DNA of 6,888 nucleotides from CAZHRJ01 sp964534765 (lineage in GTDB: Bacteria; Lindowbacteria; 2-12-FULL-62-27), in NCBI GenBank assembly GCA_964534765.1, contig CAZHRJ010000153.1:1-6888 (forward strand), in the 5' to 3' direction. The notes under the pieces were generated by a model that saw only the letters and a program-made list of their open reading frames with translations, was not told the origin of the DNA and did no database searches. Shown one piece after another: positions 1 to 5,359 of this stretch (positions within the stretch are counted from its first letter, which is position 1; every line of letters starts with the position of its first letter). Made by a program: the position numbers and the translations under genes.

Positions 1-37
1 TTGTGCAAAGGCCGGTTATCGAGGGAAAACTGGATTT

Positions 38-59
38 TTCAGGTATTATTCAGGTATAA
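38..59. repeat. 11-bp tandem direct repeat, two copies
   Basis: TTCAGGTATTA (38-48) is followed directly by TTCAGGTATAA (49-59), matching at 10 of 11 positions, in an AT-rich stretch just past the nfu stop codon. The period is about one helical turn, so two protein-binding sites on one DNA face are conceivable. It could equally be chance in short AT-rich DNA. Bases 1-67 hold no gene and no stem plus T-run terminator that I can see. Confidence 0.4.
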
Positions 60-67
60 AATTGTCT

Positions 68-667
68 CTAGACTGATTCAAGCACGAGTTTCCCGCTGAG
101 CAACTCCTGCAGGCGGGATTCGATGTACTTCAGGGTTCCGGCGCTTGAGGTTGGACAGCTGCCGCAGGCGCCCTGGTAATGGACTTTGAGGGTGTACCCG
201 TCGAGACCCAGCACCTGGAGGCCGCCGCCGTCTCCGGCCAGGGCGGGCCGGATCTCCTCATCGAGAATATGGTTGATTCTGGATATGCGCTGGTCGTCCG
301 ACATTTTCTCAAACGCCATCCCGTCCGGCGACTCACCCGGCCCGACGGCGCCGCCCGGGCGCGCTGCCGCCGAAGGCGCCGGCAGGGTCACGTTGATGAC
401 CGGGGGAGTCGAACTGATGAGGCTTTCCGCCTCCTCGATTATGGAATCCCATGACGCCGACGGCTCCTTGGTGATGGTCACAAAATCTTGCATGTAAAAA
501 ACCGATTCCACCCCCGGAATCCGAAACAGTCCCAGGGCCAGTGGATCCGCGCCCACCTCATTCACGCCGGCATAGGTGATCGATCCGGTCGGAACAAAAT
601 CACTGTTGACCACAAATTTCATCGCGTTCGGATTCGGCGTCGGCTCGATATTGATGACGGTCAGCAT
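68..667 (-). CDS. nfu: Nfu-type iron-sulfur cluster scaffold/carrier (Nfu_N + NifU C-terminal domain)
   Basis: This 199-residue cytosolic protein should hold a 4Fe-4S cluster, bridged between two subunits, and pass it to apo-enzymes. Residues 1-86 form an Nfu_N domain, recognisable from the start IEPTPNPNAMKF and the later IPGVESVFYMQDFVTI. Residues 87-118 are a linker rich in Pro, Ala and Gly. Residues 120-199 are the NifU C-terminal domain, with the DGGG turn (146-149) and the cluster-binding pair Cys168-x-x-Cys171 in GACGSCPTSS. The pairing of Nfu_N with NifU-C is that of mitochondrial NFU1, unlike enterobacterial NfuA, which has a degenerate A-type domain at its N-terminus. The start at 667 is chosen because GGAGG lies 7 bases upstream and the domain begins there; the open frame continues to 733, but those extra 22 residues have no domain character and would begin at the inferred transcription start. 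The stop is TAG. The family call is very secure; the client enzymes are unknown. Confidence 0.95.
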   Translation of the reverse strand: MLTVINIEPTPNPNAMKFVVNSDFVPTGSITYAGVNEVGADPLALGLFRIPGVESVFYMQDFVTITKEPSASWDSIIEEAESLISSTPPVINVTLPAPSAAARPGGAVGPGESPDGMAFEKMSDDQRISRINHILDEEIRPALAGDGGGLQVLGLDGYTLKVHYQGACGSCPTSSAGTLKYIESRLQELLSGKLVLESV

Positions 668-684
668 TCCACTTCCTCCTTCAA

Positions 685-700
685 CCCGGCAAACGCCGGT
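685..700 (-). promoter_or_regulatory. Small hairpin in the nfu 5' leader
   Basis: CCGGC (686-690) and GCCGG (695-699) form a perfect 5-bp stem with a four-base loop in the nfu leader, a few bases upstream of the GGAGG ribosome binding site. It could shape access to the site. No riboswitch family is recognised and the stem is short, so function is speculative. Confidence 0.25.
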
Positions 701-739
701 ACCGGGCCGCCTGTTGCACAGCGGCACTCCCACGGAAAA

Positions 740-769
740 AGTATGTCACGCCCGCTCACACAATGTCAA
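740..769 (-). promoter_or_regulatory. Putative sigma-70 promoter of nfu
   Basis: On the minus strand a perfect TTGACA -35 box (769 to 764) is separated by 18 bases from CATACT (745 to 740), which matches four of six bases of TATAAT. Transcription would begin near 733 and give a leader of about 65 bases before the nfu start at 667. The location, directly upstream of a gene otherwise separated from cinA by more than 220 bases, supports it. The -10 box is imperfect, so this is a sequence-only prediction. Confidence 0.45.
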
Positions 770-789
770 ACTCCCATATCACCTTAGAA

Positions 790-875
790 GCGCGGAGCTG
801 ACGCAGAGAATAAGAAAGGGTCTATGCCGAAACAATTTTTATAAACTCTGCGTCAGCTCTGCGCCTCCGCGGTAA
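790..875. repeat. Palindromic intergenic repeat (REP/MITE-like) between cinA and nfu
   Basis: Bases 790-808 and 846-864 are inverted copies matching at 18 of 19 positions; the inner 14 bases (GAGCTGACGCAGAG and its complement) match perfectly. The loop of 37 bases is AT-rich. The outer flank continues into TCCGCGGTAA (866-875). The composition, built from CGCAGAG and CCGCGG blocks, resembles interspersed intergenic repeats I recall from many environmental bacterial genomes; that recollection is not a database result. It lies directly downstream of cinA on the minus strand and could fold in the cinA transcript, protecting its 3' end or aiding termination, but no T-run follows the stem. No ORF is evident inside. 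Confidence 0.75.
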
Positions 876-893
876 AGGTCTTGTTTTCGTCCT

Positions 894-2105
894 CTACTGA
901 CCCGATTTCTTCGGCGCCATATCTTTCAACAAACTGAAAATCGCCGCATAGACGCACTTTTGCCGGATCGTGTTCCGATCACCCGTAAAAAAATTTTGCC
1001 GGGTCGTGATCCCGCCGCGCGTCGCTATCCCGATATGGACCGTCCCCACCGGCTTGATCGCAGTGCCGCCGCCAGGGCCGGCAATCCCCGTGATCGACAC
1101 CCCCACGTCCCCTCCATATATATATAGCGCCCCACGCGCCATCCGGGCCGCGCACTCGGGGCTGACGGCGCCGAACCGCCGGATGGTCCGGGGCGGCACA
1201 CCGAGGAGCTTGGTCTTCAAGTCGTTGCTGTAGGCCACCACCCCGCCGATCAACACATCGCCGGCGCCGGCGACTTGCGTGAGCGTCGACGCAAAAAGCC
1301 CGCCCGTGCAGGATTCGGCCGCCACCAGACGCAGTTTTCTTTTGCGCAAAAAATCGATCAGCGCCGCCTCCGGCGACGTCTCTCCGTCAATTCGCGCCAC
1401 ATCCGCCAGATGACGGCGCACCAGCGCGCAAAATAATCGCCGGTCCGCCGCGCGCGCCGCGCGCACAACCACGGATATTCCCTGGACGCTTGGATAGATC
1501 CCGTACTGGCTTCGGAGTCTCTCCGGCAGAACTTTCTGGATCCGGTGATCCAGCGTCGATTCGGCGATCCCGGAAAACCGAAATACCGTCGCGGGAATAA
1601 CGCGTGATCGCACCGCCGGCCGGACATACCGGTTCACCATGTCCTGAAATTCCCGTGGAACGCCAGGGAAAAAAAAGTATCGCGTACGGTCTCGCATCAC
1701 GGTAAATCCTACCGCTCCGCCAACCCGATTGGGCAGCGGCTTGGCATGGGACGGATACATGGCCTGCCGCTCGTTGTTGGGCGTCATCCGGCCCCCGACA
1801 TGGCGGCGCATGATGCGTCGGACTTTGGCCAGAGTCGGCTGGTGCGGGGTCAACCCGCAGTTCAGCCACCGGCAGGCGAACTCGCGCGTCAGATCGTCAG
1901 CGGTGGGACCGAGGCCGCCGGATACGACAACGAGGCGATGGCGGCGCAGGAATCGAAGCGCCGGCAGGACTTGGTCGGCAACGTCGCCGACGGCGATCGC
2001 CGTTATCGATCCGATCGTCCGGGCAAGCCAACGGGCGTTGTCGTTGGCCACGCGGCCTTCAGCGATCTCATTGCCGATCGCCAAAAATCCCACCGGGCCA
2101 TTCAC
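894..2105 (-). CDS. cinA: CinA: COG1058-type pyrophosphatase fused to NMN deamidase
   Basis: This 403-residue protein has both halves of the CinA family. Residues about 4-170 are the MoCF-like (COG1058) domain, with GNEIAEGRVANDNARWLA near the N-terminus, SGGLGPTADD (62-71), the TPNNERQAMYP segment (108-118) and FPGVPREF (146-153). Residues about 245-400 are the CinA C-terminal (PncC) domain, with AAESCTGG (262-269), AYSNDLKTKLLGV (291-303) and TGIAGPGGGTAIKPVGT (339-355). In characterised relatives the first domain hydrolyses ADP-ribose and the second converts nicotinamide mononucleotide to nicotinate mononucleotide, recycling the NMN made by NAD-dependent DNA ligase. Length is normal for the family and no key motif is lost. 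The start is GTG; an ATG four bases further in is out of frame, and the ribosome binding site is weak (GGAG 11 bases upstream). ettA ends 45 bases upstream on the same strand, so the two probably share a transcript. A link to competence is historical naming only. Confidence 0.95.
   Translation of the reverse strand: MNGPVGFLAIGNEIAEGRVANDNARWLARTIGSITAIAVGDVADQVLPALRFLRRHRLVVVSGGLGPTADDLTREFACRWLNCGLTPHQPTLAKVRRIMRRHVGGRMTPNNERQAMYPSHAKPLPNRVGGAVGFTVMRDRTRYFFFPGVPREFQDMVNRYVRPAVRSRVIPATVFRFSGIAESTLDHRIQKVLPERLRSQYGIYPSVQGISVVVRAARAADRRLFCALVRRHLADVARIDGETSPEAALIDFLRKRKLRLVAAESCTGGLFASTLTQVAGAGDVLIGGVVAYSNDLKTKLLGVPPRTIRRFGAVSPECAARMARGALYIYGGDVGVSITGIAGPGGGTAIKPVGTVHIGIATRGGITTRQNFFTGDRNTIRQKCVYAAIFSLLKDMAPKKSGQ
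1116..1126. repeat. Short AT dinucleotide run inside cinA
   Basis: An uninterrupted (AT)5-A run sits in the GC-rich C-terminal part of cinA, where it encodes the LYIY segment around residues 327-330 using the codon ATA, uncommon in such DNA. The reading frame is intact. Slippage here would truncate the NMN deamidase domain. Confidence 0.6.
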
Positions 2106-2150
2106 AGAATCACAGGCTCCGGGCCGGCCTCCGGGTCGCCGGGGTGAATC

Positions 2151-3827
2151 TCACCGGGTGAGTTTCCTGTATCGGATGCGCTTGGGCTGATCGGACTCGA
2201 TCCCGAGACGCTTTCGGCGGTCTTTTTCGTAGTCGCTGTAGTTGCCGTCAAACCAGGTATACCGGCTGTCTCCCTCAAACGCGAGTATGTGCGTCGCCAC
2301 CCGGTCCAGAAACCAGCGGTCGTGGCTGATGATGACCGCGCACCCGGCAAACTCCGTCAGCGCCTCCTCCAGCGCGCGGACCGCGTTCACGTCAAGGTCG
2401 TTCGTCGGCTCGTCCAGGAGAAGTACGTTCGCGCCGGAGGTGAGCATCTTGGCCAGATGGACGCGATTTCGCTCTCCGCCCGACAGCGTGCTGACCCTCT
2501 TTTGCTGCATCGTGCCCTGAAAATTGAAATGCGCCACGTATGACCGCGACGGGACCGACACGCCGCCGAGATCCAGAGTCTCAAGGCCGCCCGAAATGAT
2601 TTCCCAGACGGTTTTGTCGGCAGTCAGCGCATCGCGGTTCTGATCGATATACCCGAGCTTGACCGTATCGCCGATCCGGACGGCGCCGTCGTCCGCGGTT
2701 TCCTGGCCGACCATCATTCGAAAGAGTGTGGTCTTGCCCGCGCCGTTGGGCCCGATGATCCCCACTATTCCCCCGCGGGGAAGCTTGAAACTCAACCCCT
2801 CGTAGAGCAGGTTCTCTCCGTAGGATTTTGTAACGCCGTCAAAATCGATCACAATATCTCCAAGGCGCGGGCCGGGCGGGATGTAGATTTCCAGTTCCTG
2901 AATGCGATCCTTGTTCTGTCGCTGGTACATGTCCTGATAGGCCGACAGCCGCGCCTTGCTCCGGGTCCGGCGCGCCTGCGGGGTCGTCCGGATCCAGTCC
3001 AGTTCCCGCGCGAGGACTTTGCGGCGTTTCGATTCGGTTTTCTCTTCGACCCGCAGTCGTTCCTGTTTTTGGTCGAGCCACGATGTGTAGTTGCCCTTCC
3101 ACGGTATTCCCTCGCCGCGGTCCAGCTCCAGAATCCAGCCGGCGGCGTTATCGAGAAAATAGCGGTCGTGCGTGACGGCGATCACGGTGCCCGCGTATTC
3201 CTGGAGATGCTTTTCCAGCCACTGGACCGTCTCCGCGTCGAGATGATTCGTCGGCTCATCCAGAAGCAGGATGTCGGGTTTCTGAAGAAGAAGCCTGCAG
3301 AGCGCGACGCGCCGGCGTTCCCCGCCGGAAATCACCGAAACGTGCATGTCCGGCGGTGGGCACCGCAGCGCTTCCATGGCCTGGTTGAGACGGCTGTCCA
3401 GGTCCCACGCGCCCGACGCGTCGATTTTCTCCTGGAGGTCGCTCTGCTTTTGGATGAGGCGATCCATCTCATCCGGCGTGAGGTCATCGCCGAGACGGGC
3501 GCTGATGGATTCAAATTCTTTGACCAGTTGCGCAAGGGCATGGACGCCTTCCTCGACGACCTCCCGGACGGTCTTGGCCGGATCGAGAACGGGTTCCTGC
3601 TCGAGGTATCCGACGGAGTATCCTTTGACGATGGAAAGCTCTCCATCAAACTCGGTCTCGACACCGGCCATGATTCGAAGGAGGGTGCTTTTGCCCGATC
3701 CATTGAGTCCGAGCACGCCAATCTTGGCCCCGTAAAAATACGAGAGCGAAATATCCTTCAGCACCGTCTGGTTCGGCGGATACGTTTTGCTCACCCGGCT
3801 CATGGAACAGATAATCTGATCTGGCAT
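2151..3827 (-). CDS. ettA: EttA: energy-dependent translational throttle, ABC-F ATPase
   Basis: This 558-residue soluble protein has two ABC ATPase domains and no membrane segment. In E. coli, EttA binds the ribosomal E site and gates the first peptide bond according to the ATP/ADP ratio. Domain 1 has Walker A GLNGSGKS (40-47), signature SGGER (167-171), Walker B ending in catalytic Glu191 and the H-loop His220. The insert at about 88-155 is the EttA-type arm. The linker at about 242-322 carries the tRNA-contacting motif, with basic PQARRTRSKARL (283-294). Domain 2 has Walker A GPNGAGKT (359-366), SGGER (449-453), Glu473 and His502. The N-terminal SMSRVSKTYPPNQ and length (E. coli EttA is 555 residues) separate it from Uup and the antibiotic-resistance ABC-F proteins. 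I start at ATG 3827, with AGGA 8 bases upstream, because family similarity begins there; the frame is open to an ATG at 3860. It is the first gene of a likely ettA-cinA transcript. No upstream promoter is clear. Confidence 0.97.
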   Translation of the reverse strand: MPDQIICSMSRVSKTYPPNQTVLKDISLSYFYGAKIGVLGLNGSGKSTLLRIMAGVETEFDGELSIVKGYSVGYLEQEPVLDPAKTVREVVEEGVHALAQLVKEFESISARLGDDLTPDEMDRLIQKQSDLQEKIDASGAWDLDSRLNQAMEALRCPPPDMHVSVISGGERRRVALCRLLLQKPDILLLDEPTNHLDAETVQWLEKHLQEYAGTVIAVTHDRYFLDNAAGWILELDRGEGIPWKGNYTSWLDQKQERLRVEEKTESKRRKVLARELDWIRTTPQARRTRSKARLSAYQDMYQRQNKDRIQELEIYIPPGPRLGDIVIDFDGVTKSYGENLLYEGLSFKLPRGGIVGIIGPNGAGKTTLFRMMVGQETADDGAVRIGDTVKLGYIDQNRDALTADKTVWEIISGGLETLDLGGVSVPSRSYVAHFNFQGTMQQKRVSTLSGGERNRVHLAKMLTSGANVLLLDEPTNDLDVNAVRALEEALTEFAGCAVIISHDRWFLDRVATHILAFEGDSRYTWFDGNYSDYEKDRRKRLGIESDQPKRIRYRKLTR

Positions 3828-3907
3828 ATCATGCGTCCTATCAGAAAATCCCCGGCTCATTCAAGCCCAAGACCTGCCTATCGGAAGTTGAGGGCGGGGG
3901 AACCCTG

Positions 3908-3950
3908 TTACCGCGGACAGACGCAGACCAACACAGAAAGACACAGACAA
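3908..3950. repeat. Degenerate copy of the CCGCGG/CGCAGA intergenic repeat family
   Basis: The block begins TTACCGCGGA (3908-3917), exactly the complement of TCCGCGGTAA at 866-875. It continues with GACGCAGA (3920-3927) and then decays into ACACAGA and ACACAGAC units. The same order of blocks (CCGCGG edge, then CGCAGA units) occurs in the element at 790-875 read on the other strand. The hairpin partner arm is not present here. Interpretation as a decayed or half copy is inference. Confidence 0.5.
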
Positions 3951-4060
3951 AACCAATGGGAGCTTCAGGGTCCAAGGATTCGAGTTTCCGAGCCTTTCCC
4001 CCCTACGCGGGGTGTATCACGATGTGCCTGTGCCTTCCCGCAATCCGGCACACTCCGTCC

Positions 4061-4088
4061 CCATTTCCCCCATTTTCCATTTTCCCTC
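4061..4088. repeat. Low-complexity pyrimidine-rich tract (CCATTT units)
   Basis: Three imperfect CCATTT units separated by C and T runs make a strongly strand-asymmetric tract (almost all C and T on the plus strand). It is simple sequence with no coding role and could vary in length by slippage. Confidence 0.5.
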
Positions 4089-4145
4089 GGCGCGTGGCTG
4101 ACCCAAACGCTCATGCCGGAAACCTGCTGGATGGCGAATCGACGA

Positions 4146-4808
4146 CTATGAGGTAGCCGAGACGAGAAAGCTCCTAAGATTTTTCCGGTCCTGCTCGGTC
4201 AGGCTGACAAATAGAACTCCGATGGAATAGGCGCCGCATTCGCCGCTCCGGCATCGGCTCACCCGGCCCTTCGTCTTTAATAGATTGGGAAAAATGTCCA
4301 GATCGACCCGCATGAATGTCCCGATCGGTATCTCAAGCGACCATCGAAAGCCTAGGCCGCCCTCCGAAATATCATCGGTCACCACCTCGAATATTTTTTG
4401 CGCCGTCTCCTGGCTTAAATCCAGTGCGAAGCGAAGGCTCAACGGACTGGGGAGACGCACCCAGCGGCGTTTTTCGACCACCTGCCCGCCAAATTCCACC
4501 TTCTCGCTCCCCGCATGCGCCAGTGTGCCCGCTGACGGGACCGGACCGGCAGCTAGGGCCGGCGGCGCGGATGGTTTTTCTAGAACGGAATAAAAACCGG
4601 AAGACATCTGGGGGATTTCAACAAGCGGATACCATTCGCCGGGGTCGGGCAAAAATATCCACTCACGGGACGTAATCCGGCCATCCCGGATCCTCGCGGA
4701 AATCTCTTCGATGACAAGCGGCCCGTACACTTCACCGGACTTCGATAAAAAATAGGAGGGACTACCTTGAGCAACCATCGGCGGTATTGTATCAGGCGGA
4801 GACGGCAT
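4146..4808 (-). CDS. GYF_2-PilZ fusion, predicted c-di-GMP-responsive protein
   Basis: This 220-residue protein joins two domains. Residues about 18-68 look like a GYF_2 (DUF4339) domain: YFLSKSGEVYGPL, a helix ending in RDGRIT, then EWIFLPDPGEWYPLVEIP. Such domains are usually adaptor modules for protein contacts. A Pro/Ala/Gly-rich linker (about 77-108) leads to a PilZ domain (about 110-216). Both parts of the c-di-GMP binding signature are present: RxxxR as R114 to R118 (RRWVR) and D-x-S-x-x-G as D146, S148 and G151 in DISEGG. Binding of c-di-GMP is therefore likely; the output (motility, polysaccharide or pilus control) is not shown. No signal peptide or membrane segment is seen, so it should be cytosolic. 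The start is uncertain: ATG 4808 and ATG 4778 (210 residues) both keep the domains and neither has a good ribosome binding site; an in-frame stop at 4821-4823 rules out a longer form. It is apparently monocistronic. The PilZ call is firm, the GYF_2 call somewhat less so. Confidence 0.88.
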   Translation of the reverse strand: MPSPPDTIPPMVAQGSPSYFLSKSGEVYGPLVIEEISARIRDGRITSREWIFLPDPGEWYPLVEIPQMSSGFYSVLEKPSAPPALAAGPVPSAGTLAHAGSEKVEFGGQVVEKRRWVRLPSPLSLRFALDLSQETAQKIFEVVTDDISEGGLGFRWSLEIPIGTFMRVDLDIFPNLLKTKGRVSRCRSGECGAYSIGVLFVSLTEQDRKNLRSFLVSATS

Positions 4809-5031
4809 GTCAAATAGAGATCAAACTGGGGGAATGGAAGGGCCTGAAAGTGGACGACATCCGCAGGACCGACTGCCGGAGGCTCAATCAGTGGTACCGC
4901 GGCGCGTTGTCGAAATCCCGATCGGCCGGATGGGGACGTTTGTCTTGGACAACTGCTCTCTCACGCGCGTCCATCGGGACGGCAGGCGGCTTTATCTCGG
5001 GAGTTTCAACGAAACATCACCCAAAAATTGA
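4807..5031 (+). CDS. Possible small hypothetical protein
   Basis: This 74-codon frame lies in the gap between the divergent PilZ gene and the toxin-antitoxin operon. In favour: GGAG lies 6 bases before the ATG, and the second half uses mostly G- or C-ending codons like its neighbours and encodes a plausible beta-rich stretch (VVEIPIGRMGTFVL, RVHRDGRRLYLGSF). Against: no family is recognised, the first 30 residues are polar and disordered-looking, and its ATG overlaps the PilZ start on the other strand at the CATG of 4806-4809. A later start at Met10 (4834), preceded by GGGGGA, would relieve the overlap. The TGA stop (5029-5031) runs into the antitoxin -35 box. It may be a real short gene, the 3' remnant of a larger one, or chance. 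A competing 84-codon frame (4787-5041) looks less protein-like. Confidence 0.35.
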   Translation: MSNRDQTGGMEGPESGRHPQDRLPEAQSVVPRRVVEIPIGRMGTFVLDNCSLTRVHRDGRRLYLGSFNETSPKN

Positions 5032-5056
5032 CATATGTTAGCATATTTGTTAGCAT
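5028..5056 (+). promoter_or_regulatory. Putative sigma-70 promoter of the toxin-antitoxin operon
   Basis: A perfect TTGACA (5028-5033) is followed after 17 bases by TAGCAT (5051-5056), a four-of-six match to TATAAT that keeps the first two and last bases. Initiation would fall near 5063, the centre of the palindrome at 5048-5078, leaving a leader of about 27 bases. The stretch is strikingly AT-rich against its GC-rich surroundings. The geometry suits repression by the encoded antitoxin. The assignment is by sequence only. Confidence 0.55.
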
Positions 5057-5078
5057 TATGCTTATGATAATGCTAACA
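5036..5078. promoter_or_regulatory. Candidate autorepression operator: palindrome plus an extra half-site
   Basis: TGTTAGCATTAT (5048-5059) and its exact complement ATAATGCTAACA (5067-5078) form a 12-bp-arm palindrome with a 7-base spacer. A further direct copy, TGTTAGCATA (5036-5045), lies 12 bases upstream of the left arm. The array covers the predicted -10 box and start point and ends before the ribosome binding site. Ribbon-helix-helix antitoxins, alone or with their toxin, bind repeated short sites of this sort over their own promoters. The sequence match is seen; the binding is inferred. As RNA the palindrome could also form a hairpin, but no T-run follows, so a terminator is unlikely. 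Confidence 0.7.
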
Positions 5079-5084
5079 GAAGGT
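5079..5084 (+). promoter_or_regulatory. Ribosome binding site of the antitoxin gene
   Basis: GAAGGT lies 5 to 6 bases before ATG 5090, immediately after the operator palindrome. This adequate site fixes the antitoxin start. Confidence 0.6.
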
Positions 5085-5089
5085 GTCGC

Positions 5090-5359
5090 ATGAAACAGAT
5101 GGCGTTTCGGGGGGTTGATCCCGTTCTGGAACAACGGTTGAGGGCTGAGGCTAGGCGAAATGGAACCAGTCTGAACCGCGCCGTGATCGATCTATTGAAA
5201 AAGGCGCTGGGCATCGCAAAGCCGGCTGCGGGGATGGGCAAGCCGGTTGAATTCCACGACCTGGATCATCTGATCGGGAAATGGAACAAAAAAGAGGCAA
5301 AATCATTCGACAGGACGCTGGCCGACCAGCGCCAAATCGACGACGACCTCTGGAGATGA
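5090..5359 (+). CDS. vapB: Ribbon-helix-helix antitoxin (VapB/FitA type)
   Basis: This 89-residue protein is the predicted antidote and DNA-binding repressor of a type II toxin-antitoxin pair. Residues 1-42 fit an Arc-like ribbon-helix-helix fold: a short N-terminal strand (KQMAFRGV), helix 1 (DPVLEQRLRAEARRN), the GTSLN turn and helix 2 (RAVIDLLKKALG). The C-terminal tail, with FHDLDHLIGKWNKKEA and a final DDDLWR, is acidic and aromatic, as expected of the part that wraps the toxin. The start has a GAAGG ribosome binding site. The last codons overlap the toxin start as ATGA, which implies translational coupling and a controlled antitoxin:toxin ratio. The repeated TGTTAGCAT sites just upstream are its likely operator. 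The exact subfamily name is uncertain; the antitoxin role is strongly supported by context. Confidence 0.88.
   Translation: MKQMAFRGVDPVLEQRLRAEARRNGTSLNRAVIDLLKKALGIAKPAAGMGKPVEFHDLDHLIGKWNKKEAKSFDRTLADQRQIDDDLWR

Larger units (their letters stand above)
3828..4145. other. Non-coding gap with repeat-like and low-complexity sequence
   Basis: These 318 bases between the PilZ gene and ettA show no credible gene. Short plus-strand open frames here have no protein character, and one is merely the tail of a frame antisense to ettA. The stretch holds a degenerate CGCAGA/ACAGA block (3908-3950), a weak inverted repeat TGTGCC/GGCACA (4029-4034 and 4047-4052, 12-base loop) and a pyrimidine-rich run (4061-4088). 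It must carry the ettA promoter and any PilZ terminator, but no convincing -35/-10 pair or stem plus T-run is visible. It reads like eroded repeat or degraded sequence. Confidence 0.6.

Noticed and set aside
31..60. Plus-strand promoter with TATAAA at 55-60
   Set aside because: The upstream -35 match is poor and it would drive transcription antisense to nfu with no gene to serve.
668..733. Longer nfu start giving 22 extra residues
   Set aside because: The extension has no domain character, and the strong GGAGG site and Nfu_N domain both point to the ATG at 667. The inferred promoter would start transcription at about the longer start.
1729..2190. Plus-strand open frames opposite cinA and the end of ettA
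   Set aside because: They are shadows of the firmly identified minus-strand genes and have arginine- and proline-rich translations typical of GC-rich antisense frames.
3069..4151. Long plus-strand open frame of 360 codons
   Set aside because: It lies antisense to the certain ettA gene over most of its length and then runs through low-complexity intergenic DNA. Its translation is Arg/Pro-rich with no domain.
3956..4156. Plus-strand 66-codon frame in the ettA-PilZ gap
   Set aside because: Much of it is translated simple pyrimidine sequence, it has no ribosome binding site or family resemblance, and it ends inside the PilZ gene.
5048..5078. Palindrome as a terminator for the small upstream ORF
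   Set aside because: No T-run follows either arm, and its place between a -35 box and a ribosome binding site, with a third half-site, fits an operator better.
5281..5355. Upstream start for the PIN toxin inside the antitoxin gene
   Set aside because: The extra 25 residues are an out-of-frame reading of the antitoxin tail. The PIN fold begins at ATG 5356 with the standard ATGA overlap.
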